A DNA stretch of 64,000 nt from Ralstonia pickettii DTP0602 (GTDB taxonomy: Bacteria; Pseudomonadota; Gammaproteobacteria; Burkholderiales; Burkholderiaceae). Made by a program: the position numbers and the translations under genes. Where the stretch lies: positions 186,001 through 250,000 of the forward strand of contig CP006667.1 in the NCBI GenBank assembly GCA_000471925.1. Reading direction: 5' to 3'. The notes below the pieces were generated by a model. The model was not told where the DNA came from and did no database searches. It worked only from the letters and a program-made list of their open reading frames with translations. Positions 31,475-41,082 of the stretch are shown in pieces. The first letter of the stretch is position 1. Every line of letters starts with the position of its first letter.

Positions 31475-32758
31475 TTATTTGCGCCGCGCCCAGGCAGGTG
31501 CCGGATAGATGACCTTCGACGACGCCCACTTGGCCGGCGCGACCACCTTGAACTTGCCGTCCTGTACCTGGTACAGCACCATCGACTTGGCGATGTTCTT
31601 GCCGCTCTGGTCGAACTTGAGCGGGCCGTAGAACGTCATCAGGTCGGAGGCGGCAAGCGCGTCGCGGACCTTTTCCGTATCGAACGAGCCGGCGCGCTCG
31701 AAGGCATCGGCGAAAGCCAGCACCGCGGCGCTGGATTCGGCCGCCTGGTAGGGTGCCTCGTAGCGAAACTCCTGCTCGAAGCGCCGCGCATACTGGTCGG
31801 CCGTGCCGAACCAGCGGTCCTTGTAGCTCAGCGAGCGGTCCCATTGCGAGCCGCACACCGCGAATTCCGCGCTCTTGCCGAACTTCTCGATGATTTGCGC
31901 GGAGTCGCAGTGGGTCAGGGCCAGCATCGGCACGTCGATGCGCATCTCCGCCACTTGCCGCACCGCCAGCACCGCGCCCTTTTCATGGCCGGATACCACC
32001 AGGATGTCCGGCTTGAGCGCCTTTACCTTGGCCAGCGTGGCCGACATGTCGTTCAGCTCGGGCGGCAGCTTGTCGTCTATTACCACCTGCATGCCAAGGC
32101 GTTTCGCATCCTCTGCCACGCCGTCGCGCACGTCCTGCGAGAAGTTGTCGTTCTCGATGGCGATGGCTACCTTCAGGTTCTTCGGCGCCTTGCCCGCCCG
32201 CTGCGCTTCTTCGGCGGCAAGGTTGATGGCCGCACGCAGGTAATAGTCGGATGTGTTGAGCACGGCGAACATATAGCGGTAGCCCTGCGTGAACAGGTTG
32301 CGGTCCGCGCCGTTGCCCTCGACCATCGGAATCCTGTACTTCTCAGTGACCGGGGCGATGGCCTTGGTCAACCCGGAACTGTAGGGCCCCAGGACGAACT
32401 TCACGCCGTCCTGGCCGATCAGCCGCTCGGCCAGTTGCGCGCCGCGTGCCGAGGTGGATTCGTCGTCGTAGTAGAGGACCTTCAACTGATAGGCCTTGCC
32501 TCCGACCTTGACGCCCCCCATCTCATTGACGCGCTTCACGGCAAGGTTGTAGCCGTCCTGGGTGTTCTTGCCATTGGTGGAGTACTTGCCGGTCAGGGAG
32601 ACCGCGGCACCGAGGATGATGGTGTTGCCCTCCACCTTGGCGGCGGCGGGGACCGACACGGCCAGGCCAAGACCGGCCAGGGCGCAGACGGTGGCATGGC
32701 GTAAATGGATAGCGTGCCTGGGATCGCCTGGCGAGCTTCGTGCAGATGCGTTTTTCAT
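31475..32758 (-). CDS. ABC transporter periplasmic binding protein, branched-chain amino acid type (LivK-like)
   Basis: A 427-residue type-I periplasmic binding protein. The signal peptide ends VSVPAAA (cleavage about residue 40), followed by IILGAAVSLTGKYSTNGKN, which is the Leu/Ile/Val-binding-protein opening. A strong AGGAGG precedes the ATG. It is the first gene of the livKHMGF operon. At 427 residues it is longer than the classic LivK (about 370), and such proteins also bind amides, aromatic acids or urea, so the ligand is open. Confidence 0.9.
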   Translation of the reverse strand: MKNASARSSPGDPRHAIHLRHATVCALAGLGLAVSVPAAAKVEGNTIILGAAVSLTGKYSTNGKNTQDGYNLAVKRVNEMGGVKVGGKAYQLKVLYYDDESTSARGAQLAERLIGQDGVKFVLGPYSSGLTKAIAPVTEKYRIPMVEGNGADRNLFTQGYRYMFAVLNTSDYYLRAAINLAAEEAQRAGKAPKNLKVAIAIENDNFSQDVRDGVAEDAKRLGMQVVIDDKLPPELNDMSATLAKVKALKPDILVVSGHEKGAVLAVRQVAEMRIDVPMLALTHCDSAQIIEKFGKSAEFAVCGSQWDRSLSYKDRWFGTADQYARRFEQEFRYEAPYQAAESSAAVLAFADAFERAGSFDTEKVRDALAASDLMTFYGPLKFDQSGKNIAKSMVLYQVQDGKFKVVAPAKWASSKVIYPAPAWARRK

Positions 32759-32950
32759 GGCACCTCCTCACTCTCTCCAACGTAGGACTCATTTCTGAAA
32801 GCGGAAGTGCCGTATGTCACGGGTCCATCACTCCATGAGGTGTTCCCGGGATTCCCTAATCATGAAATGAGGCCTACGCTTGAGTTGATCAGGTAGATCG
32901 TTGCTCGACCGGGATGGGAGCCGACCGCTTTCTCGCATAAGGAGATAGCC

Positions 32951-34342
32951 ATGGCCAAGACAGCGCATCCAGGTGGTACCCACGTGGCAGTCGCCACCAG
33001 CCCCAATCCGCATACCAATACCGGCCGGCGCAGATTCATTCGGACCGCAGGGGCCGCTAGCCTCGTTGCCGGCGTCGGCCCCTTCCTGATCCCGCACTAC
33101 GCCCGCGCGGCAAAGCACACGCTCAAGATCCTGCAGTGGAACCACTTCGTGCCGGGCTACGACAAGTGGTTCGATGACACCTATGTGAAGGAGTGGGGCC
33201 AGAAGAACGACACCGAGGTGGTGGTCGACCACGTCGGCATTCCGGCGCTGGCCACGCGCGCGGCGGCCGAAGTGTCGGCGCAGAAGGGGCATGACCTGTT
33301 CATGTTCCTGTCGCCGCCGCCGGTCTACGAGGAGCAGGTGATCGACCATCGCGAGCTTTATGAGGAATGCCAGCGCAAGCATGGCAAGCCGATGGAGCTG
33401 GCGATCAAGAGCACGTACAACCCGAAGACGAAGAAGTACTTCGGCTTCTCGGACAGCTTCGTGCCGGACCCGATCAACTACCGCAAGGACCTCTGGGACG
33501 ACGTCGGCATGAAGCCGCCGGACACCTGGCTGGACGTCCTCGCCGCCGGCCGCAAGATCAAGGCCAAGCGCGGCATTCCGGTTGGCGTCGGGCTGTCCGC
33601 GGAACTCGACACCGCGATGGCGATGCGCGCCATCCTTTATGCCTTCGGCGGCTCGATCCAGGATGACCGGCACACCGTGGTGCTGAACTCGAAGAACACC
33701 CTGGAAGCGGTGAAGTTCGTCAAGGCGCTGTTCCAGGAGACCATGACGCCGGAAGTGCTGGCATGGGACCCGTCGTCCAACAACCGCGCCATGCTGGCGG
33801 GCAAGATCTCGCTCTGCCTGAACGCCATCTCCATCACCCGCGAGGCCGAGAACAAGAACCTGCCGATCGGGCGGGACATCTGGCTCACGCAGGCCCTGCA
33901 GGGGCCGGTGCGGCGCATCGCGCTGGAGCACGTGATGGACTGCTACGTGATCTGGAAATTCGCCGAGAACATCGCCGGCGCGAAGAAGTTCCTGGTCGAC
34001 TATATCGACAACTTCCGGCAGGGCTTCCTGGGCAGCGAGTTCTACAACTTCCCCTGCTTCCTCAGCACCGTGCCCGACCTGCAGAAGCTGATCGCCGACG
34101 ACCAGAAGGCCACGCCGCGCGACAAGTACAAGGTGCTCGGCGCGCTGATGAACCAGGCGACCAATGTCGGCTACCCCGGCTACGCCAACGCGGCCGTCGA
34201 CGAGATCTTCAATACCTGGGTCCTCAACACCATGTTCGCCAAGGCAGCCACGGGCGACGAGACGCCGGAGAACGCGGTCCGGATCGCCGATGCCGCGTGC
34301 AAGCGCATCTTCTCCAAGTGGCGAGACAAGGGCATGGTGTAG
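32951..34342 (+). CDS. Extracellular solute-binding protein (family 1) with Tat-type signal
   Basis: A 463-residue binding protein. The N-terminus carries a twin-arginine stretch GRRRFIRTAG (residues 25-34), a hydrophobic run SLVAGVGPFLIP and a cut after about ARA, so export by Tat in folded form is likely. The mature part (LKILQWNHFVPGYDKWFDD) resembles sugar/polyamine-type binding proteins. It heads a plus-strand ABC operon (ATPase and two permeases), divergent from livK with a 192-base gap. The ligand is not identifiable from sequence. Confidence 0.88.
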   Translation: MAKTAHPGGTHVAVATSPNPHTNTGRRRFIRTAGAASLVAGVGPFLIPHYARAAKHTLKILQWNHFVPGYDKWFDDTYVKEWGQKNDTEVVVDHVGIPALATRAAAEVSAQKGHDLFMFLSPPPVYEEQVIDHRELYEECQRKHGKPMELAIKSTYNPKTKKYFGFSDSFVPDPINYRKDLWDDVGMKPPDTWLDVLAAGRKIKAKRGIPVGVGLSAELDTAMAMRAILYAFGGSIQDDRHTVVLNSKNTLEAVKFVKALFQETMTPEVLAWDPSSNNRAMLAGKISLCLNAISITREAENKNLPIGRDIWLTQALQGPVRRIALEHVMDCYVIWKFAENIAGAKKFLVDYIDNFRQGFLGSEFYNFPCFLSTVPDLQKLIADDQKATPRDKYKVLGALMNQATNVGYPGYANAAVDEIFNTWVLNTMFAKAATGDETPENAVRIADAACKRIFSKWRDKGMV

Positions 34343-34355
34343 CGCGCGGCTGGAT

Positions 34356-35384
34356 ATGGCTTCAGTAGAAGTTCGCTCGCTCACCAAGCATTTCGACGGT
34401 GCCAACGCGGTCGATAACGTCGACCTTGGCGCCCGCGATGCCGAGTTCCTGGTCCTGCTGGGGCCGTCCGGCTCCGGCAAGACCACGCTGCTGCGCCTGA
34501 TTGCCGGGCTCGAGGCGCCGAGCCGCGGCGACATCCTGGTGGACGGCCGCGTCGTCACGGCGCTGCCGCCCAGGCTGCGCAACATGGCGATGGTGTTCCA
34601 GAGCTACGCCCTGTACCCGCACCTCAATGTGTTCGACAACATCGCCTTTCCGCTGCGGGCCAGGCACATGTCGCGCGACGAGGTCGGGCGCAAGGTGGAC
34701 TGGGCCGCGCAATTGTTCGGCATCGGCCATCTGCTGCAGCGCAAGCCGCGCCAGCTGTCCGGCGGCGAGCGCCAGCGGGTGGCGCTGGCGCGCGCGGTGG
34801 TGCGCGAGCCGGTGGCGTTCCTGCTCGACGAGCCCTTGTCCAATCTCGACGCCAAGCTCCGGACCTCGGCGCGCGACGAGCTGCAGCGCTTCCAGCGCCG
34901 GCTGGCCATCACCACCATCTATGTCACCCACGACCAGATCGAGGCGCTGGGCCTGGGGGACCGCATCGCCATCCTCGACCATGGCAGGATTCACCAGATC
35001 GGCACGCCGCAGGAGGTCTATGAACATCCCGCCAATCTCTTCGTCGCCACCTTTATCGGCTCGCCGCCGATGAACCTGATGGAGGCCGACGGGGTCGTGA
35101 CCGGATTCCGGCCTGAGCATTTCCTGCCGCGCGAAGCCTATCCCGCAGGGGATGCGCTGCGAGCCTTTGTTGTGGACGTGACGCGCATCGAGAACCTGGG
35201 CTCGGACCGCCTGGTGTACGGCAAGCTGGAAGCGCCGCTGCCGACGGCCAGCGTGGTCTCGCGCATTCCCTGCACGGTGACGGTCCCGATCGAGGCCGGC
35301 ACCGGCCACCGGTTCGTGGTGCGCGAGCGCGACCTGCGCCGCTTCGATGCGAAATCCGGAGCCAGCCTGGGAGCCGCGCCGTGA
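34356..35384 (+). CDS. ABC transporter ATP-binding protein (MalK/UgpC/PotA type)
   Basis: A 342-residue ATPase with Walker A GPSGSGKT, signature LSGGERQRVALARA and Walker B VAFLLDEPLSNLDAKL. A C-terminal regulatory TOBE-like region includes GFRPEHF. ATG 34356 lies 14 bases after the binding-protein stop. The upstream frame back to 34164 overlaps that gene and is rejected. The stop overlaps the next start as GTGA. Confidence 0.93.
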   Translation: MASVEVRSLTKHFDGANAVDNVDLGARDAEFLVLLGPSGSGKTTLLRLIAGLEAPSRGDILVDGRVVTALPPRLRNMAMVFQSYALYPHLNVFDNIAFPLRARHMSRDEVGRKVDWAAQLFGIGHLLQRKPRQLSGGERQRVALARAVVREPVAFLLDEPLSNLDAKLRTSARDELQRFQRRLAITTIYVTHDQIEALGLGDRIAILDHGRIHQIGTPQEVYEHPANLFVATFIGSPPMNLMEADGVVTGFRPEHFLPREAYPAGDALRAFVVDVTRIENLGSDRLVYGKLEAPLPTASVVSRIPCTVTVPIEAGTGHRFVVRERDLRRFDAKSGASLGAAP

Positions 35385-36328
35385 AGCCGCAGCACATCGC
35401 CACTGGGCAGCCTGCGCAGGACGTAGCGCGACAGCCCGCGCAGCGCCTGGCCGACGACGACCGCTGGCTCGGCCGCGCCATGCTCGCCCCGGCGGTGATC
35501 TACATCGCCTTGCTGGTCGGCTTTCCGTTCATGCTGTCGATCTACTACAGCCTTTCGGATGCCACGGTAGGCAGCCAGGTGCTGCACTTCGTCGGCCTGG
35601 AGAACTTCCGGCGCGTGCTGGAAAGCAATACGTTCTGGCGTTCGCTGCGCAATGCGCTGGTCTTCACGCTGGTGTCGCAGGCGCTGGTGGTGGTGCTGGC
35701 CAAGATACTGGCAATGGCCCTGTACCAGGACTTCCGCGGCAAATGGCTGGTGCGCCTGCTGATCCTGCTCCCGTGGGTGGCGCCGATCTCGCTCGGCACC
35801 ATCGGCTGGCTGTGGATCTTCGATCCGGTCTACAGCATCATCAACTGGACCCTGGCCGCGGTCGGGGTTCTGGGGCCGCACAACTGGCCGGTGTGGCTCG
35901 GCCAGCCGGAACTGGCGATGGCCTCGGTCATCGTGGTGGACGTCTGGCGCCTGCTGCCGCTGGCCACGGTGATCATCCTCGCCGGGCTGAGCGGCATCCC
36001 GCAGGACATCCACGACGCCGCCGCCATGGATGGCGCCGGCTTCTGGAGGCACCTGTTCCTCATCAACATTCCGCTGTTGATGCCCATCATGCTGGTGGCG
36101 CTGCTGTTCGGCATCGTGTTCACCTTCACCGACATGATCATCATCTACGTGCTGACCCGCGGCGGGCCATACGACACCACCCAGGTGCTGGCCAGCCTGG
36201 CCTTCTTCACCGGCATCCAGGGCGGCGACCTGGCGGAAGGGGCCGCCATCTCGCTGTTCCTGTTCCCGGTGCTGGTGGCGGTCGTGATCGTGCTGCTGAC
36301 CGTGGCGCGCCGCACCGAGGTGACCTGA
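35381..36328 (+). CDS. ABC transporter permease (MalF/UgpA type)
   Basis: A 315-residue inner-membrane protein with six predicted segments and the EAA-type coupling loop GIPQDIHDAAAMDGAGFWRH. The start is GTG 35381, overlapping the ATPase stop, which implies translational coupling. First of two permeases. Confidence 0.92.
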   Translation: MKPQHIATGQPAQDVARQPAQRLADDDRWLGRAMLAPAVIYIALLVGFPFMLSIYYSLSDATVGSQVLHFVGLENFRRVLESNTFWRSLRNALVFTLVSQALVVVLAKILAMALYQDFRGKWLVRLLILLPWVAPISLGTIGWLWIFDPVYSIINWTLAAVGVLGPHNWPVWLGQPELAMASVIVVDVWRLLPLATVIILAGLSGIPQDIHDAAAMDGAGFWRHLFLINIPLLMPIMLVALLFGIVFTFTDMIIIYVLTRGGPYDTTQVLASLAFFTGIQGGDLAEGAAISLFLFPVLVAVVIVLLTVARRTEVT

Positions 36329-36329
36329 A

Positions 36330-37184
36330 ATGCGCCCCGCTGCCATCACCTGGCGACGCTGGGCCGCGCGCGGCGCCCATTTCGGCGTCATCGCCGCATT
36401 TGCGACGTTCTGCGCGTTTCCCTTCTACTGGATGCTGATCACGACCTTCAAGGATGTGCACGACCTGATCAACACCGCCAACAACCCGTTCCTGTTCAAC
36501 CTGCCGCCGACGATGGAGAACCTGCGGATACTGTTCGGCGAGACCCGCTATTTGCGCTGGGTGTTCAATACCCTGGTCGTGTCCGTAGGTGTAGTGCTGA
36601 TCACGCTGCTCCTGGCCGTGCCCGCCGGCTACAGCCTGGCCCGGCTGTCGGGGCGATGGGGCCGGCAGTGGGCCATCGGCATCTTCCTGACCTACCTGAT
36701 TCCGCCCACCATCCTGTTCATCCCGTTTTCGCGCATCATCGGCACACTGGGCCTGCAGGATTCGCTGTGGTCGCTGGTGCTGGTGTACCCCAGCTTCACG
36801 GTGCCGTTCTGCAGCTGGCTGATGATGGGGTTTTTCAAGGCTGTGCCGCGCGACATCGAGGAAGCCGCGATGATGGACGGCCTGAGCCGCTTCGGCGCGT
36901 TCCTGAAGGTGGTGGTGCCGCTGTCGTCGAGCGGGATACTGACCGTGGTCATCTTCAGCGCCACGCTGGCGATGCAGGAATTCGTCTATGCGCTGACCTT
37001 CATCACCAGTTCGTCGCAGTACACGGTGAGCGTCGGCGTGCCGACCTTCCTGGTGCGGGGCGATGTCTATTTCTGGGGTTCCCTGATGGGCGCCTGCCTG
37101 ATCGTCAGCGTGCCGGTCGCTGCGCTCTACAACAGTTTCCTTGACCGTTTCGTTGCCGGGTTTACCGTCGGCGCGATCAAGTGA
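36330..37184 (+). CDS. ABC transporter permease (MalG/UgpE type)
   Basis: A 284-residue permease with six predicted segments and the coupling loop AVPRDIEEAAMMDGLSRFGAF. It starts one base after the preceding permease stop and completes the importer. Partner of the 35381 permease. Confidence 0.92.
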   Translation: MRPAAITWRRWAARGAHFGVIAAFATFCAFPFYWMLITTFKDVHDLINTANNPFLFNLPPTMENLRILFGETRYLRWVFNTLVVSVGVVLITLLLAVPAGYSLARLSGRWGRQWAIGIFLTYLIPPTILFIPFSRIIGTLGLQDSLWSLVLVYPSFTVPFCSWLMMGFFKAVPRDIEEAAMMDGLSRFGAFLKVVVPLSSSGILTVVIFSATLAMQEFVYALTFITSSSQYTVSVGVPTFLVRGDVYFWGSLMGACLIVSVPVAALYNSFLDRFVAGFTVGAIK

Positions 37185-37194
37185 TTCCGTAAAA

Positions 37195-37389
37195 CTAAAG
37201 CAGCTTGCCGATCACCAGCGCGATCAGCGAAATCAGGATCGTCGATGCAAACGGCAGCACGAATTCGCGTCCGAACACGCGGAAGCGCACGTCGCCGGGC
37301 AGTTTTCCCAGCCCGATCTTCTGCAGCCACGGCAGCGCCGCGGACAACACGATCACGCTCAGGAAGATGGTGAGGGTCCAGCGCAGCAT
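37195..37389 (-). CDS. DUF2905-family small membrane protein
   Basis: A 64-residue protein with two hydrophobic segments around LGKLPGDVRFRVFGREFVLPFAS, the conserved core of DUF2905. It lies between the ABC operon (convergent) and the methyltransferase gene upstream on the same strand, 17 bases away, and probably shares that transcript. Function unknown. Confidence 0.85.
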   Translation of the reverse strand: MLRWTLTIFLSVIVLSAALPWLQKIGLGKLPGDVRFRVFGREFVLPFASTILISLIALVIGKLL

Positions 37390-37406
37390 GGCGGCCTCCG
37401 GTGCCG

Positions 37407-38594
37407 TTACAGCGTGTGGCAGCGGTCGCCGCGGGCAAAGCCGTCCATCGGCTCACTGTCATCCAGGCCGCGCGTGAGCGCGATCACCTTGAACAGCTCG
37501 CCCATTTCGGCTTCGGACAGCAGCTTCTGCACGGCGTTGGCCTGCGGCAGGAAGGCGCGCGCGTCGGACGGATCCAGTGCCGTCAGCAGCTCGGTGATGC
37601 CGGCGTTCATCAGGAAGCGCGCCTGCGAGGCAAAGCCCGACACTGTCAGGCCCGCATCCACGGCGGCCAGGGCGATGCCGCTGAAGTTCACGTGCGCGGT
37701 GATGTCCTGCAAGCCGGGGTAGAGGAACGGATCCGGGTGCGCATGATGGCGGTAGTGGCACATCAGCGTGCCGCCGGCGCGCTGCGGGTGGTAGTACTCG
37801 CCGGCCGGGAAACCGTAGTCGATGAAGAAGGCGGCGCCACTTGCCAGCATGGCGCCCACCGCGCGCGTGAAGCCCTCGGCTTCGGCGTGGGTCTCGGTGA
37901 CCAGGTCGTGGTTGCCTGGGATGGCGCGCAGGGTCTCCGGCACGTCGGCGTCGGCCAGCGAGCGGTCCTCGAAGCGGAAGGCGCGTTCGCCATCGTCGCT
38001 GCGCACCACGCCGCGCTCATGCCAGCGGCCGCCGTTGCGCGCGTAGAGCTGCACCGGCATCGCATCCAGCACTTCATTGCCGACGATCACGCCTGCGAAA
38101 GTGTCCGGCAGCGTGTCGAGCCAGGTGACCCGGTCCGCCAGGTGCGGTGCGCGCTGCGCCAGCGTGGCCTGCTGGCGCGCGCGCAGTTCGCCCGACAGCT
38201 CGACGATGGCGTACGACTCCGGCAACCGGCCTTCCTGCTCCAGCCCCAGCAGCAAATCCGCCGCCAGCCGCCCGGTGCCGGCACCGAATTCCATCACGCC
38301 CGGCAGGCCCCGGGCCAGCAGCGGCGCGAACTGGCGCGCCAGCGTGCGCGCGAAGAAGGGGCTCAGTTCGGGGGCGGTGATGAAGTCGCTGCCGTCGCGG
38401 GCGTCGCGCCCGAACTTGGCCGAGCCGCCGCTGTAATAGCCCAGGCCCGGCGCGTACAGCGCCAGCGCCATGTAGCGGTCAAAGCCGATCCAGCCGCCGG
38501 CTGTATCGATGGTTTCGCCAATACGGGCCGTAAGGGTATCGGAGGCGGCCTGCGCGTCGGCGGGGGGAAGGGGTAAACTAGCGGCTTTCTGCAT
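37407..38594 (-). CDS. SAM-dependent methyltransferase, NDUFAF7/MidA-like (PF02636)
   Basis: A 395-residue protein with GFDRYMALALYAPGLGYYS at the front, a SAM-binding EFGAGTGRLAADLL and VGNEVLDAMPV, all features of the NDUFAF7 (MidA) family that methylates an arginine of a complex I subunit in mitochondria. The bacterial target is not known. It is divergent from the SDR gene with 15 bases between starts. Confidence 0.88.
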   Translation of the reverse strand: MQKAASLPLPPADAQAASDTLTARIGETIDTAGGWIGFDRYMALALYAPGLGYYSGGSAKFGRDARDGSDFITAPELSPFFARTLARQFAPLLARGLPGVMEFGAGTGRLAADLLLGLEQEGRLPESYAIVELSGELRARQQATLAQRAPHLADRVTWLDTLPDTFAGVIVGNEVLDAMPVQLYARNGGRWHERGVVRSDDGERAFRFEDRSLADADVPETLRAIPGNHDLVTETHAEAEGFTRAVGAMLASGAAFFIDYGFPAGEYYHPQRAGGTLMCHYRHHAHPDPFLYPGLQDITAHVNFSGIALAAVDAGLTVSGFASQARFLMNAGITELLTALDPSDARAFLPQANAVQKLLSEAEMGELFKVIALTRGLDDSEPMDGFARGDRCHTL

Positions 38595-38609
38595 CCCGCG
38601 ATTGTAGCA

Positions 38610-39446
38610 ATGCCCGCATCCAATACTCCGGCCGGCCAACCGCCCGCCCAGCCAGGCCAGCCCGCCACGCGCGGCGTGGCGCTCGTGACCGGCGGCGCGC
38701 GCCGTCTGGGCCGCGCCATCGCGCTCGAACTGGCCGCGCAGGGCTGGGACGTGGCCGTGCACTGCCATCGCTCGGTGGACGAGGCCGAGGCCCTGGCCAC
38801 GCAGATCCGCGCCCTCGGCCGCCGCGCCGCGGTGCTGCGCGCCGACCTGGCCGACGAAGCCGCCACCGGCCGCCTGGTGGCCGACTGCACGGCCGTGCTG
38901 GGCGTGCCCACCTGCCTGGTCAACAATGCCTCGTTGTTCCAGTACGACGTGGCGACCAGTTTCTCGTATGCGTCGCTCGATACGCATATGCGCACCAATG
39001 TGGCGGCGCCGTTGCTGCTGGCGCGCGAACTGCACAAGGCCCTCACTGCCGCAGCCGGCTCTGACAAGGCCGCCGAGCCGCGCGGCGTGGTGATCAACCT
39101 GCTCGACCAGAAGCTGGATAACCTGAACCCCGATTTCCTGTCGTACACGCTGTCCAAGGCCGCGCTGCAGACCGCCACGGTGCAGCTGGCGCAGGCGCTG
39201 GCGCCGCGCCTGCGCGTGGTCGGCGTGGCACCGGGCATCACGCTGGTGTCGGGCGAGCAGTCCGAGCAGAGCTTCCGCCGCGCGCACCGGGTGACGCCGC
39301 TGGGCCAGTCGTCCACGCCCGAGGATATCGCCCAGGCGGTGGCCTACCTGGCGCAGGCGCGCGCCGTGACCGGCACCACGCTTTACGTGGACGGCGGCCA
39401 GCACCTGATGCCGCTCGCGCGCGACGTGATGTTCCTGACCGAGTAA
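38610..39446 (+). CDS. SDR oxidoreductase, pteridine/dihydromonapterin-reductase-like
   Basis: A 278-residue short-chain dehydrogenase with VTGGARRLGRAIALEL, VNNASLF, and a YTLSK (YxxxK) active site. The TGGARRLG form and the C-terminal VTGTTLYVDGGQHL match FolM/PTR1-type pteridine reductases. It is followed by folB on the same strand, so a pterin role is likely but not proven. Confidence 0.85.
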   Translation: MPASNTPAGQPPAQPGQPATRGVALVTGGARRLGRAIALELAAQGWDVAVHCHRSVDEAEALATQIRALGRRAAVLRADLADEAATGRLVADCTAVLGVPTCLVNNASLFQYDVATSFSYASLDTHMRTNVAAPLLLARELHKALTAAAGSDKAAEPRGVVINLLDQKLDNLNPDFLSYTLSKAALQTATVQLAQALAPRLRVVGVAPGITLVSGEQSEQSFRRAHRVTPLGQSSTPEDIAQAVAYLAQARAVTGTTLYVDGGQHLMPLARDVMFLTE

Positions 39447-39549
39447 GCTGGAAGCCAGCCTTCCACCGAAATTCGGGATTGCCGAAGTACCGATCGATGT
39501 GCCGCGCCCGCCGGGCGCGGTTTACTTTTTTTCTCCCTCCGCTGCCGCC

Positions 39550-39951
39550 ATGACCATGCTCGCCGCCCTTTCCCACCCCAGCCTGCAAGACTGCCGACGC
39601 ATGTTCCTGCGCAACTACGAAGTGCAGATCAATATCGGCGTGCACGAGTTCGAAAAGAAGGGCGAACAGCGGGTGCTGATCAATATCGACCTGTTCGTGC
39701 CGCTGGCGCAGAGCACGCCCCAGGCGGACAAGCTCGAAGAAGTGGTCGACTACGACTTCATGCGCAACACCGTGGCCGAGCGCATGGCGCAAGGCCACGT
39801 GCACCTGCAGGAAACCTTGTGCGACGACGTCGCGCGCGCCATGCTCAAGCATCCCAAGGTGCGCGCGGTGCGTGTCTCGACCGAAAAGCCCGACGTGTAC
39901 CCGGACTGCGATTCGGTCGGCGTCGAGGTCTTCCATATCAAGCAGGCCTGA
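39550..39951 (+). CDS. folB: Dihydroneopterin aldolase/epimerase family protein
   Basis: A 133-residue tunnelling-fold enzyme of pterin/folate synthesis. Diagnostic are MFLRNYEVQINIGVHEFEK (residues 18-36), then VVDYDFM and VSTEKPDVYPDCDSVGVE. The start is ATG 39550 or the ATG six bases later. With the upstream SDR this may be a FolX-FolM (tetrahydromonapterin) pair rather than a strict FolB. Confidence 0.88.
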   Translation: MTMLAALSHPSLQDCRRMFLRNYEVQINIGVHEFEKKGEQRVLINIDLFVPLAQSTPQADKLEEVVDYDFMRNTVAERMAQGHVHLQETLCDDVARAMLKHPKVRAVRVSTEKPDVYPDCDSVGVEVFHIKQA

Positions 39952-40059
39952 GCCGCGGCCAACTGGCGCCAGCATCGTGCGGGCGCCTAAAGTAAAATGT
40001 TGCCCCTTCGCGCCGCGCCGGCCATTCCATCCGGCGGGCGCCACGCAACAGGATGCTCC

Positions 40060-41001
40060 ATGAGCCACTCGAACAACTTCTACCGCCTCGAGACGAGGCT
40101 GCAATCGCAAACCGGCAAGGCCATTGGCGACTTCGGCATGATCGAGGACGGCGACACCGTGCTCGTCTGCATGAGTGGCGGCAAGGACTCGTACACCATG
40201 CTGTCGGTCCTGATGGCGCTGCAGAAGCGCGCGCCGATCAAGTTCAAGCTGATCGCGATGAACCTGGACCAGAAGCAGCCCGGCTTCCCGGAGCACGTGC
40301 TGCCGGAGTACCTGAAGTCGGTGGGGGTGGAATACCTGATCGTCGAGGCGGACACCTACTCGATCGTCAAGGAGAAGGTGCCCGAGGGCAAGACCACCTG
40401 CTCGCTGTGCTCGCGCCTGCGCCGCGGCGTGATCTACCGCACCGCCAAGGAGCTGGGCGCCAACAAGATCGCGCTGGGCCACCACCGTGACGACATCGTC
40501 CAGACCTTCTTCCTTAACATGTTCTTCGGCGGCAAGATGAAGGCGATGCCGCCCAAGCTGTCGACCGACGACGGCCAGCACATCGTGATCCGCCCGCTGG
40601 CCTACTGCTCGGAGAAGGACATCGCCGCGTATGCGCGTGCGATGGAATTCCCGATCATCCCGTGCAACCTGTGCGGCTCGCAGGAGAACCTGCAGCGCAA
40701 GAAGGTCAGCGAGATGCTGCAGCAGTGGGAGCGCGAGAACCCGGGGCGCATCGACAATATCTTCTCGGCGCTGCGCAACGTGGTGCCGTCGCACCTGGCC
40801 GATACCGAGTTGTTCCCGTTCACGGGCCTGGCCACCGGGCTGGCCAAGGTGGATGAGGCCTCGCTGTTCGGCGAGACCACCTTCCAGCAGCAGCCGCTGG
40901 TGTTCGCCGGCAGCGTGGAAGAGAACCGGATGGAGTTCGTGCGCTTCGAGCGCCCGGCCGCGGCAGCAACGCCCGCGGCGGAGCAGGCCGGCACGCAGTA
41001 A
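40060..41001 (+). CDS. ttcA: tRNA 2-thiocytidine(32) synthetase TtcA
   Basis: A 313-residue enzyme that thiolates C32 of some tRNAs using an iron-sulfur cluster. The PP-loop is [11 protein letters not shown], and the cluster Cys pairs are CSLC and CNLC, with [10 protein letters not shown] between them. ATG 40060 gives the standard N-terminus. Confidence 0.96.
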   Translation: MSHSNNFYRLETRLQSQTGKAIGDFGMIEDGDTVLVCMSGGKDSYTMLSVLMALQKRAPIKFKLIAMNLDQKQPGFPEHVLPEYLKSVGVEYLIVEADTYSIVKEKVPEGKTTCSLCSRLRRGVIYRTAKELGANKIALGHHRDDIVQTFFLNMFFGGKMKAMPPKLSTDDGQHIVIRPLAYCSEKDIAAYARAMEFPIIPCNLCGSQENLQRKKVSEMLQQWERENPGRIDNIFSALRNVVPSHLADTELFPFTGLATGLAKVDEASLFGETTFQQQPLVFAGSVEENRMEFVRFERPAAAATPAAEQAGTQ

Positions 41002-41016
41002 CGCTGCGCCAGCCCC

Positions 41017-41055
41017 CCGCTTGCGCGGACCGCTTGCGCGGACCGCTTGCGCGGG
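41017..41055. repeat. Three tandem copies of a 13-bp hairpin-forming repeat
   Basis: CCGCTTGCGCGGA repeats at 41017-41029, 41030-41042 and 41043-41055 (last base G in copy three). Each copy can fold as CCGC-TTGC-GCGG. It lies in the gap between convergent ttcA and the lipoprotein gene, where it may act as a terminator; GTTTT follows the third copy on the plus strand. Confidence 0.8.
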
Positions 41056-41082
41056 CGTTTTGCCTTGGGCGAGGCCGTGGCT

